A stretch of 64,000 nucleotides of DNA, from assembly GCA_965204775.1 (NCBI GenBank), contig CBDBFH010000027.1:1-64000 (forward strand). Reading direction: 5' to 3'. The notes under the pieces are model-generated. The model made no database searches, was not told where the DNA came from, and worked only from the letters and a program-made list of their open reading frames with translations. Both the position numbers and the translations under genes were made by a program. Source of the stretch: CBDBFH01 sp965204775 (GTDB lineage: Bacteria > Pseudomonadota > Alphaproteobacteria > JAPOUT01 > G958296285). Below, piece after piece: positions 1 to 9,570 of this stretch. Position 1 is the first letter of the stretch; every line of letters begins with the position of its first letter.

Positions 1-2042
1 TGGCGTCGCGGCGGCTGTGGGTGAATGAGCTCTTCGTCACCCTCGTGCTCCATCCCGGTCGCGATGGGGCGGACCGCGCGGCCGCGATGATGCGGCGCTT
101 GCGGCAGGCCCGCCGCGACGATGGCGAGGTGATGGTCGCGCAGGTCCGGCGTCTCGAGGAGGCCGGGCGCGATCTGAGCCAGTATCTGGACCGCTACGCG
201 CCGGTGCGTCTGGGGCTGTACGAACGGAACGGGCTCTGGTTCTCAGACCCTCTCGAGGTGATGGGTCTGATCCTGACCGGTCGCCGCTCTCCCGCTCCGC
301 TGGTCTTCGGGCACCTCGGCGCGGCCGCCTATCGCGTCAGGGCCATTTTCGGACGGGAGACGCTCGAGCTTCGGGACACGGCCGGAGAACGCTTCGCCGG
401 CGTACTGGCCATCAAGGAGTATCCGGCGACGACCCGCCCCGGCTTGTGGGACGCCCTGCTGAACGCCCGGTTCGGTTTCGTCATGTCCCAATCGTTCGCC
501 TTCCTGTCCAAGGCGGCCGCACGCGCCGTGATGGAGCGCAAGCAGAACCAGATGGTGTCGGCGCGCGACAAGGCCGGCTCCCAGATCGCGGGCCTGTCCG
601 ACGCCCTGGACGATCTGGTCAGCAACCGGTTCGTGATGGGAGAGCATCAGGCCTCGGTGCTGGTCCATGGCGACACGCCGGCCGCCCTCGCCGATCATCT
701 GTCGAAGGCCCGGGCCATTCTGGCGGACTCCGGACTTGTAGTCGCACGCGAAGACCTCGGCCTGGAGGCGGCCTTCTGGTCGCAGTTCCCGGGAGTCTTC
801 TCGCGCCGCACCCGGCCCGCCGCGATCACCTCGCGCAATTTCGCCGCCCTGGCGCCCCTGCACGCCCACCCGGTCGGCAAGGCGGAAGGCAATCACTGGG
901 GCCCCGCCGTCGCCCTGCTGCGGACGACGGCGGGGTCACCCTTCCACTTCAACTTCCACGTCGGCGACCTCGGCCACACCTTCATCTGCGGCCCTTCGGG
1001 CTCCGGCAAGACGGTCGTTCAGAACTTCATGCTGGCGCAGCTGGAGCGGTTCGGCGCCCAGCAACTGTTCATCGACAAGGATCGCGGCGCCGAGATTTTC
1101 GTGCGGGCGAGCGGCGGAACCTACCTCGCGCTGCGAAACGGCGAGCCGACGGGCTTCGCCCCGTTCAAGGCGCTTCCTCCGACACCGGCCAGTCGAGCCT
1201 TCCTCGTGCGCCTCGTCCGCGCCCTGGTCGCCAGGCCGGAGGAAACTCTCTCGGTCGCCCAGGCGCGAGCGATCGACGAAGGCGTGATCGCGCTGGAGGC
1301 CTTGCCGCGGGAGCGACGCTCCATCGCCGCCCTGCGCAGCCTGCTCGGTCAGGCTGACGCAGGCGGGATCGGGGCTCGCCTCGAGCGCTGGCAAAAAGGG
1401 GGGCCGCTCGGCTGGGTGCTCGACAATGACGAAGACCTTCTGAGCCTCGACGCCCGTTTCGCCGGTTTCGACATGACCCATGTGCTGGACCATGACGAGG
1501 TCCGCACGCCGGCCATGCTCTATCTGTTTCACCGGATCACCGAGCGCGTCGACGGGCGGCGGCTGGTCCTCGACATAGACGAGTTCTGGAAAGTTCTGGG
1601 CGACGCCGCCTTCACCGATCTGGCCCAGGACGGGCTGAAGACCTGGCGCAAACAGAACGCCTTCATGGTGTTCGGCACCCAGTCTCCGGCCGACGTCCTG
1701 CGTTCGCCGATCGCCCACGCCATCCTCGAGCAGTGCGCGACGCAGATCTTCCTGCCGAATGCCCACGGTCAGGCGCGCGACTATGTCGATGGCTTCGGGC
1801 TAACCCACGAGGAGTTCCGCCTCGTCCGGGAGGAGCTCACGCCCGAGTCCCATCGCTTTCTCGTCAAGCAGGGGCACGACAGCGTGGTCGTGGAACTGGA
1901 CCTCGGCGGGATGGACGACGCTCTGGCGATCCTGTCCGGGAGAGCCAGCACGGTCGCCCTGCTGGACCGCATCCGCGCCGAGCACGGCGACGACTATGCG
2001 CAATGGCGCACCCCCTTCCATGCCCAAAGGAGAACGTCATGA
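1..2042 (+). CDS. virB4: VirB4 family T4SS ATPase (5' partial)
   Basis: ATPase that powers pilus assembly and substrate transfer at the inner-membrane base of a conjugative type IV secretion system. The reading frame is open to the left edge (coding from base 3); a GTG at 21 is possible, but the residues before it (ASRRLWV) read as VirB4 sequence, so the N-terminal domain probably lies outside the window. Counting from the GTG, a Walker A motif (GPSGSGKT) is at about residues 324-331 and a Walker B-like LVLDIDEF near 515. The stop overlaps the virB5 start in ATGA. It heads a tightly coupled virB operon. The family assignment is firm; only the true start is unknown. Confidence 0.93.
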   Translation, partial: ASRRLWVNELFVTLVLHPGRDGADRAAAMMRRLRQARRDDGEVMVAQVRRLEEAGRDLSQYLDRYAPVRLGLYERNGLWFSDPLEVMGLILTGRRSPAPLVFGHLGAAAYRVRAIFGRETLELRDTAGERFAGVLAIKEYPATTRPGLWDALLNARFGFVMSQSFAFLSKAAARAVMERKQNQMVSARDKAGSQIAGLSDALDDLVSNRFVMGEHQASVLVHGDTPAALADHLSKARAILADSGLVVAREDLGLEAAFWSQFPGVFSRRTRPAAITSRNFAALAPLHAHPVGKAEGNHWGPAVALLRTTAGSPFHFNFHVGDLGHTFICGPSGSGKTVVQNFMLAQLERFGAQQLFIDKDRGAEIFVRASGGTYLALRNGEPTGFAPFKALPPTPASRAFLVRLVRALVARPEETLSVAQARAIDEGVIALEALPRERRSIAALRSLLGQADAGGIGARLERWQKGGPLGWVLDNDEDLLSLDARFAGFDMTHVLDHDEVRTPAMLYLFHRITERVDGRRLVLDIDEFWKVLGDAAFTDLAQDGLKTWRKQNAFMVFGTQSPADVLRSPIAHAILEQCATQIFLPNAHGQARDYVDGFGLTHEEFRLVREELTPESHRFLVKQGHDSVVVELDLGGMDDALAILSGRASTVALLDRIRAEHGDDYAQWRTPFHAQRRTS

Positions 2043-2767
2043 TCCACCGTCATCTGACGGCGGCCGTTTTCGCCGGCGCCCTGTTCGCCGCCGCCCCGGC
2101 TGCCCAAGCGCAGTATGTCGTCCATGATCCTGTCGCAATGACGCAGATGATCGAGGACGCCCGAAACGCCCTCCAGCAACTCCAGGCCCTGCAGGCGCAG
2201 ATCGAGGAACAGCGCGCGCTGTTCGACAGCCTCAACGACATCTCTGACGTCAATGGCCTGGCCGAGGCGCTCGGTCTGCCGGAGGTGCGCAATCCGCTTC
2301 CCGATAGCCGGGCCCTGCGCGCCGCGGCCGACGGCGACTTGTCGGCGCTGGGCGACCTGGCGGAACGCGCCAACGCCATAAGGCGCGAAACCCGCCTGTA
2401 CACGCCGTCGGCCGGCGACCTCTCCGAGGCCGACGCCTATTACCGGGACAACCTCGAACGGGCCGGCGCGCGGACCGCGCGGGATCTGGCGATCGGCGAG
2501 GCGGTCGGGGCGGCGTCCGATCGGCGACTGGACGGGCTGGAGACCCTGCGCCGCGCCCTCGACACCGCTCCCAACGCTCGCGCCGTCATGGACCTGGAGG
2601 CCCGGCTCGCGGCGGAACAGGCGCTGATCCAGAACGAGCAACTCCGTCTGCAGGGTCTCTCCGTGACCCAGGCCGCTGAAGCCCGTCTGGAGGAGCAGCG
2701 CGCCCGCGAGCGGGCGGAGGCCGCGAGAGCCGCTCGTCAGGCGACCTATGAGCGGGCGTTCCAGTGA
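2039..2767 (+). CDS. virB5: VirB5/TrbJ-like pilus-associated protein
   Basis: Predicted minor pilus or adhesin subunit of the conjugation apparatus, exported to the periplasm. The 242-residue product starts at an ATG overlapping the virB4 stop by 4 nt. It has a clear Sec signal peptide (basic start, alanine-rich core, AQA cleavage near residue 24). The mature part is almost wholly helical, rich in Q, E, A and R, with coiled-coil character at about 45-75 and 190-240, as in VirB5/TrbJ. A much longer open frame extends upstream but lies inside virB4, and the signal peptide fixes the start at 2039. Its position between virB4 and virB6 supports the call. Confidence 0.85.
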   Translation: MIHRHLTAAVFAGALFAAAPAAQAQYVVHDPVAMTQMIEDARNALQQLQALQAQIEEQRALFDSLNDISDVNGLAEALGLPEVRNPLPDSRALRAAADGDLSALGDLAERANAIRRETRLYTPSAGDLSEADAYYRDNLERAGARTARDLAIGEAVGAASDRRLDGLETLRRALDTAPNARAVMDLEARLAAEQALIQNEQLRLQGLSVTQAAEARLEEQRARERAEAARAARQATYERAFQ

Positions 2768-2991
2768 CCCGGGCGATCCTCATCGGACTCGCCGTTGCCG
2801 CCAGCGCCTGTTCCGCTCCGGAACGCACCGCTTCGGATTTCGCCGATGATCCGGCGGCGGCGGTGGAGACGGTCGCCGATTGCGAAGCCGGCGTCCGGCG
2901 AGCCGACTGTTCGGCCGCGCGCGAGGGGCTCGCCGAGGCGCGTCGCCGCGAGCGGATGGACGCCTACGCCCGGACCTTCCGCGAGCCCTGA
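2764..2991 (+). CDS. Small lipoprotein, entry-exclusion (EexN-like) candidate
   Basis: A 75-residue protein with a lipoprotein signal: hydrophobic stretch at residues 4-14 and lipobox ASAC, giving Cys16 as lipidation site. The mature part is short, acidic then basic, with two further cysteines. The GTG start overlaps the virB5 stop. Small lipoproteins in this slot of VirB/Trb loci are often entry-exclusion proteins (EexN/TrbK type) that stop redundant transfer into a cell already carrying the element. That role is inferred from location and lipobox only; the sequence has no other recognisable domain. Confidence 0.65.
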   Translation: MTRAILIGLAVAASACSAPERTASDFADDPAAAVETVADCEAGVRRADCSAAREGLAEARRRERMDAYARTFREP

Positions 2992-2993
2992 CC

Positions 2994-3914
2994 ATGTCGT
3001 TCCGCGTCTTCGAACCGAGCTACAACTTCATCGACGAGCGCCTCAATGTGTTCCTCGGGGACCGGCTGTCCTCGGTCATCGCCGCGGTGGACGGGCCGCT
3101 GCGGATCGCGCTGCTGCTCTATGTGGTGCTCTACGGCTTCGCGATCCTGCGCGGGGCCATCTCCGAGCCGGTGATGGACTTTGCGGTCCGCTCGATCAAG
3201 CTGGCCCTGCTCTACGCCCTGGCGACGACGACAGCCTATTCGACCTTCGTCACCGAGCCGCTGTTCACCAGCCTGCCCAACGCCCTGACGCGCGCCGTGA
3301 GCGGCGCTGAGACGCCGAACGTCGGCGCCGCCTTCGACGAGTTCTTCGCCTATGCGGCCTGGCTGGGCGAAGACATCTCCCGCGACGCCTCGGCCTTCAA
3401 TCCCGGGCCCTATGTGATTGCCGCCGCCGTCTTCATCATCGGGGCGCTCGCCGCCGCCCTCGGGTTCGGCGTCGTCCTGGTGGCCAAGCTGGCGCTGGCG
3501 CTGCTGGTGACGCTGGGCCCGATCTTCATCGCCTGCGCCCTGTTCGATGCGACCCGGCGCTATTTCTTCGGCTGGCTCGGTCAGGCCATCAACTATCTGG
3601 TCCTCTTCGCCCTCATCATCGTCATTTTCCAGCTGGTCCTTTCGCTGGTGCGCGACCAGTGGGGCTCGATCCAGGGCTCCGACCCGATGATCGGCGGCCT
3701 GATCTTCATCGCCCTGTGCCTGCTCGGCGCGATCTTCTTCCTCCAGACGCCGGCCATCGCCGCCGGGATCGCCGGGGGCGCCAGCGCGGGACTGGCCGAT
3801 TTCGCCAATGCCGCCGCCCTCGGCTCGGGGTCGTCCGGACGTGCGCGCGGTCCGCAGGAGGCCAGCCGTCAGCCGCCCAAGGGTGGCGGAACCATTCGAC
3901 CGAACGGAGCCTGA
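2994..3914 (+). CDS. virB6: VirB6/TrbL inner-membrane channel protein
   Basis: Polytopic membrane component of the translocation channel. The 306-residue product has hydrophobic segments at about 35-55, 65-85, 140-160, 165-190, 200-220 and 235-260, with a periplasmic loop between segments 2 and 3. The C-terminal tail (about 265-306) is Gly/Ser/Pro-rich and hydrophilic. The layout and the FFGWLGQAINYLVLFALI region match the TrbL/VirB6 family. The ATG at 2994 lies 2 nt after the preceding stop; an upstream extension of the frame lies inside the lipoprotein gene and is not credible. Confidence 0.88.
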   Translation: MSFRVFEPSYNFIDERLNVFLGDRLSSVIAAVDGPLRIALLLYVVLYGFAILRGAISEPVMDFAVRSIKLALLYALATTTAYSTFVTEPLFTSLPNALTRAVSGAETPNVGAAFDEFFAYAAWLGEDISRDASAFNPGPYVIAAAVFIIGALAAALGFGVVLVAKLALALLVTLGPIFIACALFDATRRYFFGWLGQAINYLVLFALIIVIFQLVLSLVRDQWGSIQGSDPMIGGLIFIALCLLGAIFFLQTPAIAAGIAGGASAGLADFANAAALGSGSSGRARGPQEASRQPPKGGGTIRPNGA

Positions 3915-3915
3915 C

Positions 3916-4113
3916 ATGACCCCACGCCTGCTCTTGATCCTGACGCTTCTTGTCGGCGGCTGCGCCAGCGCGCGCGGCGATATCCCGCCGGGCTGCGACG
4001 GGCGTGATCGCCGCCCCGCCAATCCTTACGGATCGATCCTGGTCCCGTCGACGCCCGCTCCGCCGGAGCCGTCCGGCGTACAGCATGAGCTCCCGTCGGG
4101 GGGCTGCGCATGA
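3916..4113 (+). CDS. virB7: VirB7-like small lipoprotein
   Basis: A 65-residue lipoprotein with signal sequence and lipobox VGGC (Cys16 acylated). The mature part is proline-rich with a terminal cysteine pair region (GGCA at the end). VirB7 anchors VirB9 in the outer-membrane core complex, often through a disulfide. Placement directly between virB6 and virB8 and the size fit that role; sequence conservation in VirB7 is low, so the call rests on lipobox and synteny. The ATG lies 1 nt after the virB6 stop, and the end overlaps virB8 by 4 nt. Confidence 0.72.
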   Translation: MTPRLLLILTLLVGGCASARGDIPPGCDGRDRRPANPYGSILVPSTPAPPEPSGVQHELPSGGCA

Positions 4114-4793
4114 CCGGCGTCCCTTCCGAGGATCTGAAGCGCTATTTCACCGAGGCGCGGCGTTGGGATCAGGACCGGCTGGCCAGCGCGCTTCGCTCCC
4201 GCCGTCTCGCCTGGACCGCCGCTGGCGCGGCGACCGCCCTCGCGATCTGCGCCACCGCGGCTGTCGCCCTCCTGACGCCCCTGAAGACGAGCGAACCTTT
4301 CGTGATCCGCGTCGACGGGACGACCGGCGCGGTGGACGTCGTGCGCGGCCTGTCCGCCGAGGACGGGCCGGTCCGCTACGACGAAGCCGTCAGCAAATAC
4401 TTCCTCGGACAGTATGTGCGGGGTCGGGAAGGCTATCTCGATCCCGCCGCCGAGGACGCCTTCCGCCAGGTCTCGCTTCTGTCGGCGGCGGGCGAGCAGA
4501 GGCGCTGGGCCGATCTCTATCGCGGCTCCAATCCTGAAAGCCCGCAGAACCTGTACGGCGAGAATGGCGAGGCTGTGGTCTCGATCCGCGCCATCGGCTT
4601 CATCAATGACGATGTCGCCAACGTCCGCTTCCGCAGGACGGTGAGGCAGGCCCAGCAGGTGACCGAGAGCGACTGGATCGCGACGATCGCCTTTTCCTAC
4701 ACCCGTGCGCCGATGTCCGAGGCCGACCGCCTCCGGAACCCGCTCGGTTTCCAGGTGACCTCCTATCGCGCCGATCCCGAGGTGATCCGATGA
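4110..4793 (+). CDS. virB8: VirB8 assembly factor
   Basis: Bitopic inner-membrane protein that nucleates the secretion complex. The 227-residue product has a short cytoplasmic N-terminus, one membrane segment at about 34-55, then a periplasmic NTF2-like domain (about 60-227) opening with the typical LKTSEPFVIRVD stretch. Length is normal for VirB8. It overlaps the preceding lipoprotein gene and virB9 by 4 nt each, implying translational coupling. Confidence 0.92.
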   Translation: MTGVPSEDLKRYFTEARRWDQDRLASALRSRRLAWTAAGAATALAICATAAVALLTPLKTSEPFVIRVDGTTGAVDVVRGLSAEDGPVRYDEAVSKYFLGQYVRGREGYLDPAAEDAFRQVSLLSAAGEQRRWADLYRGSNPESPQNLYGENGEAVVSIRAIGFINDDVANVRFRRTVRQAQQVTESDWIATIAFSYTRAPMSEADRLRNPLGFQVTSYRADPEVIR

Positions 4794-5617
4794 AACGTCC
4801 GTCTCTCTGCCTCGCCGCCGTCCTGCTGCTGTCCGCTGCGCCGACCATGGTCCTTGCCCAGGTCGACCCTGCCGGACGCATCCAGGAACTCACCTATGCG
4901 CCGGACGGCGTGTATCGGATTTCCGGCGCCTTTCGCACCGCGACCCAGGTCATCTTCTCTCCCGACGAAACGATCCGCCATGCGGCGATCGGGGACAGCG
5001 TCGCGTGGGAAGTGGCCGCCGAAGGCTCCGTCCTGTTCCTGAAACCGCGCGAGCGCCACCAGTCGACCAATCTTCTGGTCGTGACCGAACGCGCCGGCGT
5101 CGCCCGCCACTACGTCTTCGAGCTCCAGGCCCAGGATCGGGCCGCGAACCAGACCGCCTATCAGATTCGGTTCCGCTATCCGGATGACGACCGGGCGAGG
5201 GCCGCGGCGCTCCTCGCCGCTTCGGCCCAGGTGGCTGAAGAGCGGCTGGTGGGCCTCGAGCTTCAGGCCGGCGCCATCGAGGGTCGGCGCAACCTCGCCT
5301 ATTCGGTTCAGGGAGACGCCCGTCTTCAGCCGAGCGAGGTGACGGACAACGGCCGTTTCACGGTTCTGCGCTTCCCGGGCAATCAGCCGGTTCCGGCCGT
5401 GTTCGAAGTCGCGGCCGACGGATCCGAGCGCATCGTTCCCTATGACGTCCGGGGCGAGTTCGTCGTTATCCACGGCGTCGTCGGCGGCCTTCGGCTGCGG
5501 CACGGCGACGCCGTCCTCTGCATCTTCAACGAAGCTTTCGATCCGCGCGGCGCCGCCACCGGCACGGGCACCGCCTCCCCCGTCGTGGATCGAACCGTGA
5601 CCGGAGACCGCCCATGA
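4790..5617 (+). CDS. virB9: VirB9 core-complex subunit
   Basis: Periplasmic/outer-membrane ring protein of the T4SS core complex. The 275-residue product has a Sec signal peptide ending near residue 23 (VLA/Q). The N-terminal half carries VirB9/CagX features (the YRISGAFRTATQVIFSPDE segment followed by SVAWEVA). The C-terminal half, beginning around RNLAYSVQGD, is the VirB9 C domain that contacts VirB7 and VirB10. The ATG overlaps the virB8 stop by 4 nt and the 3' end overlaps virB10 by 4 nt. Confidence 0.92.
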   Translation: MKRPSLCLAAVLLLSAAPTMVLAQVDPAGRIQELTYAPDGVYRISGAFRTATQVIFSPDETIRHAAIGDSVAWEVAAEGSVLFLKPRERHQSTNLLVVTERAGVARHYVFELQAQDRAANQTAYQIRFRYPDDDRARAAALLAASAQVAEERLVGLELQAGAIEGRRNLAYSVQGDARLQPSEVTDNGRFTVLRFPGNQPVPAVFEVAADGSERIVPYDVRGEFVVIHGVVGGLRLRHGDAVLCIFNEAFDPRGAATGTGTASPVVDRTVTGDRP

Positions 5618-6741
5618 CCAGCGATGCCCCGCCGCCGTCCGAGGGATCCGAACTGCAGGCCCCCGCGCACGATCGCGGCGTTTCGCCGATCGCCGGGCGC
5701 TTCGGCGGGCGGCAGGGACGTGTGATCACCCTGGCCGCGCTGGCGGTCGGTTGCGGCGTCTTCCTGTTCGCCACCTGGGACCGGGGCGACGCGCGGGATC
5801 GCGACACCCCCCGCGACGACACGCCCCCGCGGCAGATGAGTCCGTTCGAGCCCGCTCGTCGCGCCGAGCCGCCCCTCCTGGAGAACGCCGAAGCCGATCC
5901 GTCCGCGCCGTCGCTCATGGAGGACGGAGAGACCATCCCGGCGATCGACCCGGCGGCCGGAGGCTCCTCTTCGTCCGGGCCGACGGCGGAAGACCAGCGC
6001 CGCGCGCTCGCCGAAAGCGCCCGACGCGCGCCCGTCCTCGCCTATAGCCGATCGGGCGGCGGAGCACCGCCGGCGGGTTCGGCCATCCCTCAACGAGCGA
6101 GCGCCCAGGCCGAGCCTGCGGGACACGCACTCGATCAGTTGCGCCGCATCAGCCCCATTGGCGAGGCTCGCGCCGGCCTCTTGCCCGATCGGAACCTCCT
6201 CATCACGGCGGGCTCGAACCTGCCCTGCGTCCTTCAGACGGGCATGGACAGTTCCACGCCCGGCTATGTCACCTGCCTCATTTCCCGAGACGTCTATTCG
6301 GAGAACGGCGCCGTGGTGCTTCTGGAGCGAGGCACCCGGGTTCTGGGCGAGTATCAGGGCGCTGTGGAGCCCGGTCGGGGCCGCCTGTTCGTGCTCTGGA
6401 CCCGCGCCGTCACGCCGGGCGGGGTGGGCATCGCCCTGGCCTCGCCCGCAGCCGACGCCTTGGGACGCGCGGGGATAGACGGGGTGATCGACACTCATTT
6501 CTGGGACCGGTTCGGCGGCGCCCTGCTGCTGTCCATCGTCGATGACGCGGCCTATGCCGCCGCGGGCGGCGGCCAATCGCTCCAGGCCACCGCCCGCGTC
6601 CCGTCGGACGCGGCCTCGGTCGCCTTGCAGGGGTCGGTCGGCATTCCGCCCACCCTGCGTCGGGCCCAGGGATCGGAGGTCTCGATCTTCGTGGCCCAGG
6701 ACCTCAACTTCGCCGACGTCTACCGGCTTCGGCCCAGGTGA
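5614..6741 (+). CDS. virB10: VirB10/TrbI core-complex scaffold
   Basis: Protein spanning both membranes and transmitting ATPase energy to the outer-membrane pore. The 375-residue product has a cytoplasmic N-terminus, one membrane segment at about 37-54, a disordered Pro/Arg/Asp-rich linker (about 60-150), then the TrbI/VirB10 beta domain (about 155-370) with the conserved LITAGSNLPCVLQTGMDS and RGTRVLGEYQG stretches. The domain order and length are normal. It is coupled to both neighbours by overlaps. Confidence 0.94.
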   Translation: MTSDAPPPSEGSELQAPAHDRGVSPIAGRFGGRQGRVITLAALAVGCGVFLFATWDRGDARDRDTPRDDTPPRQMSPFEPARRAEPPLLENAEADPSAPSLMEDGETIPAIDPAAGGSSSSGPTAEDQRRALAESARRAPVLAYSRSGGGAPPAGSAIPQRASAQAEPAGHALDQLRRISPIGEARAGLLPDRNLLITAGSNLPCVLQTGMDSSTPGYVTCLISRDVYSENGAVVLLERGTRVLGEYQGAVEPGRGRLFVLWTRAVTPGGVGIALASPAADALGRAGIDGVIDTHFWDRFGGALLLSIVDDAAYAAAGGGQSLQATARVPSDAASVALQGSVGIPPTLRRAQGSEVSIFVAQDLNFADVYRLRPR

Positions 6742-7748
6742 TGCGCGACACCTCCGTCATCGATCACTACCTGGAGCCGCTGCGCCGGTTCCTCGAGCCG
6801 CCCACGGTGACGGAGGTGGTCATCAATCGACCCGGAGAGGTCGGTGTCGAGGCGGCGGACGGATGGCGGTGGCATGATGTTCCCGAGTTGACGGAAAGCT
6901 GGCTCAGGACGCTCGCGGTCGCAGCGGCCGCCTACACGGGGCAGGACGTCGACGCCGAGCGGCCGATCTGCTCGACCGTCCTTCCCGGAGACGCCCGATG
7001 TCAGATCGTCCTGCCGCCGGTCGCGCCGGCCGGGACGGTGTCGCTGACGATCCGCAAGCCGTCCGGGACCCGGATGGGCCTGGAGGACTTCCGGGCCGCC
7101 GGCCTGTTCTCGACCGCGGAGGCGGTCACCGGCGACGAGATCGACGAGACCGACGCCGAGCTGATCCGCTTGCGGGAGGCCGGGGACTGGGTCGCCTTCT
7201 TCCGCCTTGCGGTCGAGCGCCGCCGCAACATCCTGATCTCCGGCGCGACAGGGTCCGGCAAGACGACCTTCGCCAAGGGTCTGGTGGAGCTCATCCCCGG
7301 TCATGAGCGGCTGCTGACGATCGAGGACACGCGCGAGCTCGTGCTGCCGCAGCGCAATGTGGTTCACCTCCTCTATTCGAAGGACGGACAGGGCCTGGCC
7401 AAGGTCGGCCCGAAGGCCCTGCTGGAAAGCGCCCTGCGCATGCGTCCGGACCGGATCCTCCTTCAGGAGCTTCGCGACGGAACGGCATTCTTCTTCCTTC
7501 GCAATGTGAACTCCGGCCATCCCGGATCGATCACCACGGTCCATGCGGACTCGGCCTTCCTCGCCTTCGAACAGTTGACGCTGCTGGTTCGCGAATCCGA
7601 GGGCGGTCGCGACCTGCCGCGCGACGACATCCGCACCATGCTGCACCTGATGGTCGATGTGGTGGTCCAGATGAAGAAGTCCGATGGCCGTTTCCTGATG
7701 ACGGAGGTCTGGCATGACCCGCTTCGCAAGCGCCGCCCCGGCGACTAG
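6741..7748 (+). CDS. virB11: VirB11 secretion ATPase
   Basis: Hexameric cytoplasmic traffic ATPase of the GspE/VirB11 family. The product (335 residues) has the N-terminal domain at about 1-130 and the RecA-like domain after it: Walker A SGATGSGKTTF at about 166-176, the Asp box LTIEDTREL, Walker B RMRPDRILLQELRDG and the His box SGHPGSITTVHADS. ATG at 6741 overlaps the virB10 stop by one base; a GTG one codon earlier is equally possible. The 3' end overlaps virD4 by 35 nt. Confidence 0.95.
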   Translation: MRDTSVIDHYLEPLRRFLEPPTVTEVVINRPGEVGVEAADGWRWHDVPELTESWLRTLAVAAAAYTGQDVDAERPICSTVLPGDARCQIVLPPVAPAGTVSLTIRKPSGTRMGLEDFRAAGLFSTAEAVTGDEIDETDAELIRLREAGDWVAFFRLAVERRRNILISGATGSGKTTFAKGLVELIPGHERLLTIEDTRELVLPQRNVVHLLYSKDGQGLAKVGPKALLESALRMRPDRILLQELRDGTAFFFLRNVNSGHPGSITTVHADSAFLAFEQLTLLVRESEGGRDLPRDDIRTMLHLMVDVVVQMKKSDGRFLMTEVWHDPLRKRRPGD

Positions 7749-9570
7749 GGCGGGCCTGGTCGCGGCGGCGGTCCTCGCCGGCCTCGTCCTCTTCGCGGTC
7801 GGCGCCCTGACCATCTCCCTGATCGGCCTGGGCCGTTTCTCCGCCGAAATCGACCCCGTCCGGGTCCCGGCGTGGTTCTTCTACTACCGTCACGATCCGG
7901 AGGTCCGCCGCTGGTTCGCCGTGGGAGCCGGGTCAATGGGCCTGGTTCTGCTGATCCTCGCCGTCGCGATCGCTCTTGGAATTCGTCGCCCCCTGCATGG
8001 CGCTGCACGCTGGTCGACCGCCGGCGAGCAGCGCCGCCATGGTCTGCGGGCCAAAACCGGCGTCCTGATCGGCCAGACGGTGGACGCCCTGCTGATCAGC
8101 GACGGCCCGGAGCATGTCATGCTCTATGCGCCCACCCGGACCGGCAAGGGCGTCGGGGTGGTGATCCCCAATCTGCTGGCCTGGCCGGACTCCGTCGTGG
8201 TCCTCGACATGAAGCGGGAGAATTTCAACGCGACGGCGGGCTTCCGGGCGGAGGCAGGTCAGACGGTTCACTTGTTCGATCCACTCGCCGCCGATGGGCG
8301 CACCTCCCGCTTCAATCCGCTCGGTCACATCGACCGCGCCTCCCCCATCACCGTACTCGACGAACTCCAGCGCATCGCCGGCATGCTCTTTCCCGCTCAC
8401 AGTCATGCCGACCCGTTCTGGTCCGAGGCGGCGCGCACCGGCTTCATCGGGGTCGGCGCCTATGTCGCGGCGACCCCGGACCTGCCGTTCACCCTGGGCG
8501 AACTCTATCGCCAGCTGACCGAAGGCGATCCGCGCGATCGCTTTCCCAAGCTGCTGGCGCAACGCCGCAAGGACGGCGACCCGCTTCCCCACGGCGCCGT
8601 CTCGGCCCTGACGGACTTCTGCAGCAGCGGGGAGAACACCTTCGCGTCGATCCGCCAGTCCATCACCACCCGGATGGGGCTATGGATCAATCCCCTGGTG
8701 GACGCCGCGACGAGCGTCAGCGACTTCGACCTGCGGGCTCTTCGTGGCGGGAGCCTGTCCCTCTACCTCGCCGCCTCGCCTGAAAACATGGACCGGGTGG
8801 CCCCGCTCTACGCCCTGCTCTTCCAGCAGCTGGTGGACCTTAACAGCCGCACCCTCCCCTCCGCCGAGGATCTCCCCGCCCTCGTCCTTCTCGACGAGTT
8901 CGCGCGCCTCGGTCGCGCGCCCGTGCTGGCCCACGCCTTCGCCTGGGTGGCGGGCTACGGGCTGCGCCTTCTGCCTGTGATCCAGAGCCCCTCGCAGCTG
9001 CGCGCCCTCTACGGTCCCGACGTCACCGAGGACATCCTCACCAACTGCGGTCTCGAGATCGTCTTCGCCCCAAAGGAGCTGAAGGTGGCCCAGGAGCTGA
9101 GCGAGCGGCTCGGCTACTACACCTATCGGGCGCGCAGCCGCAGTCGGCCCATGGGCCTGGGGCAAGGCCGGCGCAGCCTGACCGACTCCGACCAGAAGCG
9201 CGCCCTCATGCTCCCCCAGGAACTCATGCAGCTTTCCAGCAAGGCCCTGATCGTCCTCAAGGCCGGTCTCGCGCCGACACGCGGCCGCAAGCTCGTCTAC
9301 TACCGCGACCGACGCTTCACGGGCCGGCTCCGCCCGCCGCCGGAGATCAAGTCACGCGCGGCAGCGCCTCGAGCCTCATCGGTACGGCAGCCGCCGCCCC
9401 CCTCACCTGAACCGGAGGCAGATATGGACTTCGACAGCATCGTCCGCCGCTTCGCGCGGGAGGGCCTGACTCCTCCACCGCCGGGTGCGACAGAGGGCGA
9501 GGTTCAGGCCTGGCTGGATCGGATCGTCTCGGCGCCATCCACCGTCTCCGGTCGTGAGCGCCGGCCGTGA
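7714..9570 (+). CDS. virD4: VirD4/TraG coupling protein
   Basis: Inner-membrane ATPase that hands the relaxase-DNA complex to the channel. The 618-residue product has two N-terminal membrane segments (about 14-38 and 68-90), Walker A in APTRTGKGVGVVIPN (about 137-151) and Walker B in ALVLLDEFARLGR (about 390-402), followed by the T4SS-DNA_transf C-terminal region. The last 80 residues are proline-rich and carry a short helical motif. Presence of a coupling protein shows that the system was conjugative rather than effector-only. It ends in a 4-nt overlap with the next gene. Confidence 0.95.
   Translation: MTRFASAAPATRAGLVAAAVLAGLVLFAVGALTISLIGLGRFSAEIDPVRVPAWFFYYRHDPEVRRWFAVGAGSMGLVLLILAVAIALGIRRPLHGAARWSTAGEQRRHGLRAKTGVLIGQTVDALLISDGPEHVMLYAPTRTGKGVGVVIPNLLAWPDSVVVLDMKRENFNATAGFRAEAGQTVHLFDPLAADGRTSRFNPLGHIDRASPITVLDELQRIAGMLFPAHSHADPFWSEAARTGFIGVGAYVAATPDLPFTLGELYRQLTEGDPRDRFPKLLAQRRKDGDPLPHGAVSALTDFCSSGENTFASIRQSITTRMGLWINPLVDAATSVSDFDLRALRGGSLSLYLAASPENMDRVAPLYALLFQQLVDLNSRTLPSAEDLPALVLLDEFARLGRAPVLAHAFAWVAGYGLRLLPVIQSPSQLRALYGPDVTEDILTNCGLEIVFAPKELKVAQELSERLGYYTYRARSRSRPMGLGQGRRSLTDSDQKRALMLPQELMQLSSKALIVLKAGLAPTRGRKLVYYRDRRFTGRLRPPPEIKSRAAAPRASSVRQPPPPSPEPEADMDFDSIVRRFAREGLTPPPPGATEGEVQAWLDRIVSAPSTVSGRERRP

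Noticed and set aside
1733..2038. N-terminal extension of virB5
   Set aside because: It lies inside virB4 and would bury the clear signal peptide beginning at 2039.
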